A stretch of 10,119 bases of DNA from Candidatus Falkowiibacteriota bacterium (GTDB lineage: Bacteria; Patescibacteriota; Patescibacteriia; Patescibacteriales; UBA12075): contig JAUVLY010000021.1 in the NCBI GenBank assembly GCA_030600505.1, positions 1 to 10,119 on the forward strand, read 5' to 3'. Numbering within the stretch: the first letter of the stretch is position 1; each line of letters starts with the position of its first letter. The position numbers were made by a program, and so were the translations under genes. The notes beneath the pieces were generated by a model. That model was not told the origin of the DNA. It searched no databases and saw only the letters and a list, made by a program, of their open reading frames with translations. Shown piece after piece: positions 7,336 through 10,119 of the stretch.

Positions 7336-7367
7336 AAAAAAGCAGATTCACTTGGACTTGCTTTTTT
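7336..7367 (+). terminator. Intrinsic terminator, A/T-rich
   Basis: AAAAAAGCA (7336-7344) and TGCTTTTTT (7359-7367) form a 9-bp stem around a 14-base loop, with the T-run inside the 3' arm. It follows the stop at 7304 by about 31 bases. The stem has only two G-C pairs, so it may be weak. It overlaps the -35 of the next promoter. Confidence 0.5.
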
Positions 7368-7375
7368 GTTATAAT
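7347..7375 (+). promoter_or_regulatory. Sigma-70-like promoter for the lipoprotein gene
   Basis: TTCACT (7347-7352, four of six consensus bases) is 17 bases from a perfect TATAAT (7370-7375). Transcription would start near 7382, giving a leader of about 64 bases before the ATG at 7446. The -35 lies in the loop of the preceding terminator hairpin, a compact arrangement. Confidence 0.55.
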
Positions 7376-7445
7376 TTGATTTTTTCTGGACAAAAATTCA
7401 TTTTTCCCATAAGATAAAGTTATTCAAAATTAATAGAAACAATAA

Positions 7446-7775
7446 ATGAAAAGGGTGGATTTTAGAAAGACTTCTTGGAGGGCAAAAGCATATTTGGTGT
7501 TTTTGCTTTTATTTTTGCCTATTTTGTTAACCGGTTGCGGCGGGAAAATGGTAAAATTTGAAAAACCCGGTATTAAAAATCCTTTCTGCGGCTTAGTTAT
7601 GGATTATAGATATTGCAAATGCGCTTTTCATAATGAGTATTGTGAAGATGTGGGAATTTCCAGCCGTACCGCCAATGCTTATGTGAGGAACGAGTACAGT
7701 AGGTGGGTAGCGCATTTGTTAAAAGAATTTCAGGATGATTGTAAAAAACGGCGGCGGGATACTGCGTTCCGGTAA
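7446..7775 (+). CDS. Cysteine-rich lipoprotein, N-terminal part (frameshifted from the next frame)
   Basis: This 109-residue frame starts at ATG 7446 with a basic N-region and a hydrophobic segment (about 15-29) ending in a lipobox, LLTGC, with Cys31 as the lipidation site. The product would be an envelope lipoprotein facing outside. Further cysteines are at 48, 57, 59, 66 and 99. The sequence is coherent through HLLKEFQDDCK, then turns into KRRRDTAFR before the stop. That tail appears to be out-of-frame translation: removing one A from the six at 7743-7748 joins it to the next frame as DCKNGGGILRSGNRCEHC, giving one 419-residue protein up to 8706. I therefore read this as the 5' half of one gene. 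No function is recognised. A separate short lipoprotein is the less likely alternative. Confidence 0.75.
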   Translation: MKRVDFRKTSWRAKAYLVFLLLFLPILLTGCGGKMVKFEKPGIKNPFCGLVMDYRYCKCAFHNEYCEDVGISSRTANAYVRNEYSRWVAHLLKEFQDDCKKRRRDTAFR

Positions 7776-8706
7776 TCGGTGTGAGCATTGTGAAGATCCT
7801 TATGTTAAACAAGGAAATAAATGCGTGGAGCAAGATGATGAAGAAGAAGATGAGGACGAAGAGGACGAAGAAGAAGAAACCGGTTTTAAACCGGACGGTC
7901 CGTTTGATAAAAATTGTAATCCTACGTCTGAATTTGAAACGCAGTGGAAGAAATATTCCGATATTGACTTAATAATTCCGGTTGAGACAAGAAGCTGGGA
8001 GGCGCAAGGCGTAGCTCGGACACATGAGCAGATATTGACTTTAAAAGTAGCTAATTTTGAGCTTGAACGGGATATGGAGATCGACCGGCATATCCGTTTG
8101 GAAGCGCGTGCTTACAAAGACGCTTTGGCAAGAAATATTAAACAAAACCTAATCAAAGCCACTATTCGTTTGATCTATACGACTTACAAGACTGTTGAGT
8201 CAGGAATTGGCGCCGGAAAATCCTTTGAAACATTTTTAACCGGCACTGAGACATTGGCGCGTGCTGGCGGGCTTTTGAGTGCGGTTAAAGGCGTGGTCCC
8301 AAAGAGTTCAAGCATAGCGATTGATACCACCACTATAACTGGCAAGGTAGCCAACGTCGGGATTGAAACCGCCTATCAGGCCATGGAGGCCTTAGGAAAT
8401 CCGAAAGATGTGGCTATAAAATTTATGACAGAATCCAAAAAGGTAATCGCGCCAGGGGCTGATATAACGCCGGAAGAAATAAATATTTTGCGGGACCAGC
8501 ATATAACCAAAGGTTTCGTTGACCGCGCCATTGCCGAGAGTTATAAGGTAAACGCTCAAAGGCGGGCGCAGATAGTAGAAAATGAGAATAAAATTGCGCA
8601 ACTTGAGGCTGAAGTAGTCGCCTGGGAAGGGCAAGAAAAAAGCAGAGTTAAGGATATGTTAACACAAGCTTGTCTTGAGCAAAAAAAGAGATATGAATCT
8701 GATTAA
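7735..8706 (+). CDS. C-terminal part of the same lipoprotein: acidic linker and helical domain, function unknown
   Basis: The frame is open from ATG 7735, inside the preceding frame, but this start is probably artificial: no signal peptide or ribosome site precedes it, and the true start is likely 7446 through the frameshift. Counting from 7735 (323 residues), GNRCEHCEDPYVKQGNKCV (13-31) is a small cysteine knot-like segment with a CxxC pair. A run made almost entirely of Asp and Glu (34-48) follows, then KPDGPFDKNCNP. The rest (about 65-323) is mostly helical: charged helices around 95-125, a Gly/Ala-rich semi-hydrophobic stretch (about 150-190, GIGAGKSFETFL...LARAGGLLSAVKGVV), and a C-terminal coiled coil (IVENENKIAQLEAEVVAWEGQ). 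The acidic run may be a spacer or cation-binding tract lifting the helical domain off the membrane; that is inference. I do not recognise the family. Confidence 0.8.
   Translation: MIVKNGGGILRSGNRCEHCEDPYVKQGNKCVEQDDEEEDEDEEDEEEETGFKPDGPFDKNCNPTSEFETQWKKYSDIDLIIPVETRSWEAQGVARTHEQILTLKVANFELERDMEIDRHIRLEARAYKDALARNIKQNLIKATIRLIYTTYKTVESGIGAGKSFETFLTGTETLARAGGLLSAVKGVVPKSSSIAIDTTTITGKVANVGIETAYQAMEALGNPKDVAIKFMTESKKVIAPGADITPEEINILRDQHITKGFVDRAIAESYKVNAQRRAQIVENENKIAQLEAEVVAWEGQEKSRVKDMLTQACLEQKKRYESD
7743..7748 (+). other. Frameshift site in an A6 run
   Basis: Six As follow the TGT codon at 7740-7742. With five As the reading would be TGT AAA AAC GGC GGC GGG, which continues into the downstream frame without a break. 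The joined length 7446-8706 is 1261 bases; less one it is 1260, exactly 420 codons with the stop. The cause could be a sequencing or assembly indel, a real mutation, phase variation or slippage. Confidence 0.7.
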
Positions 8707-8711
8707 CGTTA

Positions 8712-8748
8712 TTTTGCCTAGCGGCAAAAGCCCCGCTACGAATGGGGC
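8712..8748 (+). promoter_or_regulatory. Cluster of mutually exclusive RNA hairpins
   Basis: TTTTGCC (8712-8718) and GGCAAAA (8723-8729) form a perfect 7-bp stem with a TAGC loop. GCCCC (8730-8734) can pair with GGGGC (8744-8748) directly beside it. Alternatively TAGCGG (8719-8724) pairs with CCGCTA (8733-8738), which breaks both. No T-run follows, so it is not a standard terminator. It lies between the lipoprotein stop and the ATG at 8763 and may affect translation or mRNA processing. Confidence 0.4.
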
Positions 8749-8762
8749 ACATGCGAATTTAT

Positions 8763-9341
8763 ATGAAAATTATTAAGATACAATTTTTTATACTGCTTTT
8801 ACTTTTTGCAAGTCCTGTGACGGCTCAAGATGTTGATGGTGGGGCTGAAAAACAGACTGTTCAATTTGGGGAATATTCAGTAGAGTATAATAACAGTGAA
8901 GAAATCAGCCAGGAGCATACTATTTACAAAAAAGACGGCCGGATTGTGCTGTCGGTTTTTGACACTGACGGAGACGGAAGAGACGATCTGTGGCTTCGCT
9001 ATAATGAGAATTTTGTTTTAGACCTGGAGACTAGCGACACTACCGGAGACGGCCAGGCTGATACCTTTGTCAGTCTTGACACCGAAGAACTGGTGACAGA
9101 TATAAAAGCCCCGGAGTTTGTACTGGAAGAAGTGGTGTTACCGCGTGATCCTAGCCCAAAGCCAAGGCAAGAAGTAACGCCAATAAAAGTTAATGAGCGA
9201 GAGGTTTTTAAATTAGCGCCGCCGCCAGAAAAAAATAAATTTAGTCTGCCGTTAAACTGGATCTTCGCGATTATAGTGATCGGCGGGATAGCGCTTTATA
9301 AGTGGAAAAGTAAGAAAAAAACAAAAGATAAAGCGAAATAA
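8763..9341 (+). CDS. Secreted membrane-anchored protein with two DxDGDG-type calcium loops
   Basis: ATGs at 8742 and 8751 are also in frame, but the first lies in hairpin sequence and both add residues before a good signal peptide, so I choose 8763 (192 residues). The N-terminus MKIIKIQFFILLLLFASPVTA is a typical signal peptide with cleavage after VTA. Two EF-hand-like loops follow, DTDGDGRDDLW (67-77) and DTTGDGQAD (92-100), similar to calcium-binding repeats in dockerin or thrombospondin type 3 domains. A Pro-rich linker (about 125-160) leads to a C-terminal membrane segment (about 164-182) and a Lys-rich tail, giving an extracellular body anchored to the membrane. It starts 56 bases after the lipoprotein gene, with no obvious promoter between, so the two may be co-transcribed. 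The specific role is unknown. Confidence 0.82.
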   Translation: MKIIKIQFFILLLLFASPVTAQDVDGGAEKQTVQFGEYSVEYNNSEEISQEHTIYKKDGRIVLSVFDTDGDGRDDLWLRYNENFVLDLETSDTTGDGQADTFVSLDTEELVTDIKAPEFVLEEVVLPRDPSPKPRQEVTPIKVNEREVFKLAPPPEKNKFSLPLNWIFAIIVIGGIALYKWKSKKKTKDKAK

Positions 9342-9363
9342 AAATTTAATTTTATGCTTAAGG

Positions 9364-9392
9364 AAAAAAATCGCCAGCAATGACGGTTTTTT
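9364..9392 (+). terminator. Intrinsic terminator before the aldolase gene
   Basis: A run of seven As and TCGCCA (9364-9376) pairs, with one C-A mismatch and one wobble, to TGACGG and six Ts (9381-9392) around a GCAA tetraloop. It follows the stop at 9341 by about 22 bases. An AT-rich inverted repeat (AAGC...ATAAAA/TTTTAT-GCTT) spans the stop codon just upstream. Confidence 0.6.
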
Positions 9393-9426
9393 GATGTCGG
9401 TTGGTGGTGGGGAGCGGTATGCCAAA

Positions 9427-9462
9427 AAGACAAAGAAGGCATTTTAGAGTATAATATAAGTA
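9427..9462 (+). promoter_or_regulatory. Promoter of the aldolase gene
   Basis: A perfect TATAAT at 9450-9455 sits 17 bases after AAGACA (9427-9432, four of six -35 bases). Transcription would start near 9462, leaving a leader of about 24 bases before the ATG at 9486. The 13-base core TATAATATAAGTA is identical to that at 6587-6599. Confidence 0.65.
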
Positions 9463-9485
9463 ATGATTAATTAAAAAATAACATT

Positions 9486-10119
9486 ATGTTGAAAAAAATA
9501 AATATACCGCTTAGCGTGCCTAAGGCCAAGGAAAAAGAGTATATTAAAAATTATAATTTAGCTACTCGTAATACCGGTAATTTAATGATGTTTGCCGGCG
9601 ACCAAAAAGTAGAGCATTTGAATGATGATTTTGTTGGTAAGAATATTTCTAAAGAAGTCGCCGATCCGGAGCATTATTTTAAGATTGCCAATAAAGCCAA
9701 GATCGGGGTATTTGCCACGCAATTGGGATTAATTAGCCTTTATGGACGGGATTATCCCCGGATCCCTTATCTAATTAAGGTGAATTCAAAAACAAATCTT
9801 CTAACCAAGCAATACAAGGACCCTTTTTCCAGTATTTGGATTCATTTGGATGAGATCATTCAATTTAAAAAGCAATCAAAATTAAATATTGTCGGGGTGG
9901 GCTATACCATATATCTAGGCAGTTGGTACGAGTCAGACATGTTTAGGCAAGCGGCCCATCTTATTCATCACGCGCATAAGGCCGGTTTGATCATAGTGCT
10001 TTGGATGTATCCTCGGGGTCAGGCAATTAAAAACGAAAAAGATACTCATTTAATCGCCGGCGGGGCCGGAGTGGCCGCGTGTTTAGGCGCGGATTTTGTT
10101 AAACTTAATTATCCGTACG
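9486..10119 (+). CDS. Class I fructose-bisphosphate aldolase, archaeal type (3' end outside window)
   Basis: The frame runs open from ATG 9486 to the window edge (211 complete codons). An in-frame TAA at 9468-9470 fixes the start. The enzyme reversibly splits fructose-1,6-bisphosphate into dihydroxyacetone phosphate and glyceraldehyde-3-phosphate through a Schiff base (glycolysis/gluconeogenesis, cytoplasmic). Family signatures are MMFAGDQKVEH with Asp39, LWMYPRGQAI with Trp173, Tyr175 and Arg177, and ADFVKLNYP with Lys206 as the likely Schiff-base lysine. The Trp-to-Lys spacing of 33 matches the Thermoproteus tenax enzyme as I recall it (Trp144, Tyr146, Lys177). This is the DeoC/LacD-fold FbaB/DhnA type, not the metal-dependent class II enzyme. 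It has its own promoter and no Shine-Dalgarno. A related DhnA-type aldolase with another substrate is possible but less likely. Confidence 0.88.
   Translation, partial: MLKKINIPLSVPKAKEKEYIKNYNLATRNTGNLMMFAGDQKVEHLNDDFVGKNISKEVADPEHYFKIANKAKIGVFATQLGLISLYGRDYPRIPYLIKVNSKTNLLTKQYKDPFSSIWIHLDEIIQFKKQSKLNIVGVGYTIYLGSWYESDMFRQAAHLIHHAHKAGLIIVLWMYPRGQAIKNEKDTHLIAGGAGVAACLGADFVKLNYPY

Noticed and set aside
7743..7749. AAAAAAC as a -1 programmed frameshift heptamer
   Set aside because: A -1 slip from the upstream frame leads to the third frame; joining the two halves needs +1 (or -2), so the classic mechanism does not fit.
7781..7972. A 63-codon frame with a Lys-rich product
   Set aside because: It is the shifted reading of the GAA/GAG/GAC acidic tract in the lipoprotein gene.
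8742..8762. ATG 8742 as start of the calcium-loop protein
   Set aside because: It adds residues ahead of a standard signal peptide and lies in hairpin sequence; ATG 8763 gives a normal N-terminus.

Overview
The window is AT-rich, densely packed bacterial DNA with every recognisable gene on the + strand. Several things together suggest a Candidatus Patescibacteria (CPR; Parcubacteria-like) genome: no clear Shine-Dalgarno sequence before any gene, a secreted protein of the WGYNYQAHxFNG type that I recall mainly from genomes of uncultivated lineages, archaeal-type class I aldolase, very short 5' leaders and many uncharacterised envelope proteins. This placement is an inference; no rRNA or other marker gene is present.

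Positions 1-5368 form an apparent operon: the C-terminal end of a patatin-like phospholipase (cut by the window edge), a long HlyD/MFP-type periplasmic adaptor, and an RND-family efflux permease, separated by 6 and 11 bases. A 318-base gap follows. It holds no intact gene, but it carries short reading frames that look like out-of-order scraps of a MacB/LolD-type ABC ATPase. A complete second patatin-like phospholipase (5687-6508) comes next, closed by a strong palindromic terminator. The two patatins therefore bracket the efflux pair, and the cut copy aligns with the C-terminal part of the complete one.

Positions 6509-9341 hold three uncharacterised envelope genes, separated by compact promoters and hairpins. 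The first is a six-cysteine secreted or anchored protein whose promoter is followed by a 7-codon leader frame and an intrinsic terminator, the layout of an attenuator. The second is a cysteine-rich lipoprotein that appears to be one 419-residue gene split in two by one extra A in a run of six (7743-7748). The third is a small secreted protein with two DxDGDG-like calcium-binding loops and a C-terminal membrane anchor.

The window ends inside an archaeal-type class I fructose-bisphosphate aldolase (from 9486) with its own promoter. That promoter shares a 13-base core with the promoter at 6587.

Together, the left half looks like lipid hydrolysis plus proton-driven export across the envelope, and the middle like a set of surface proteins of unknown role. 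A functional link between the two halves is speculation.
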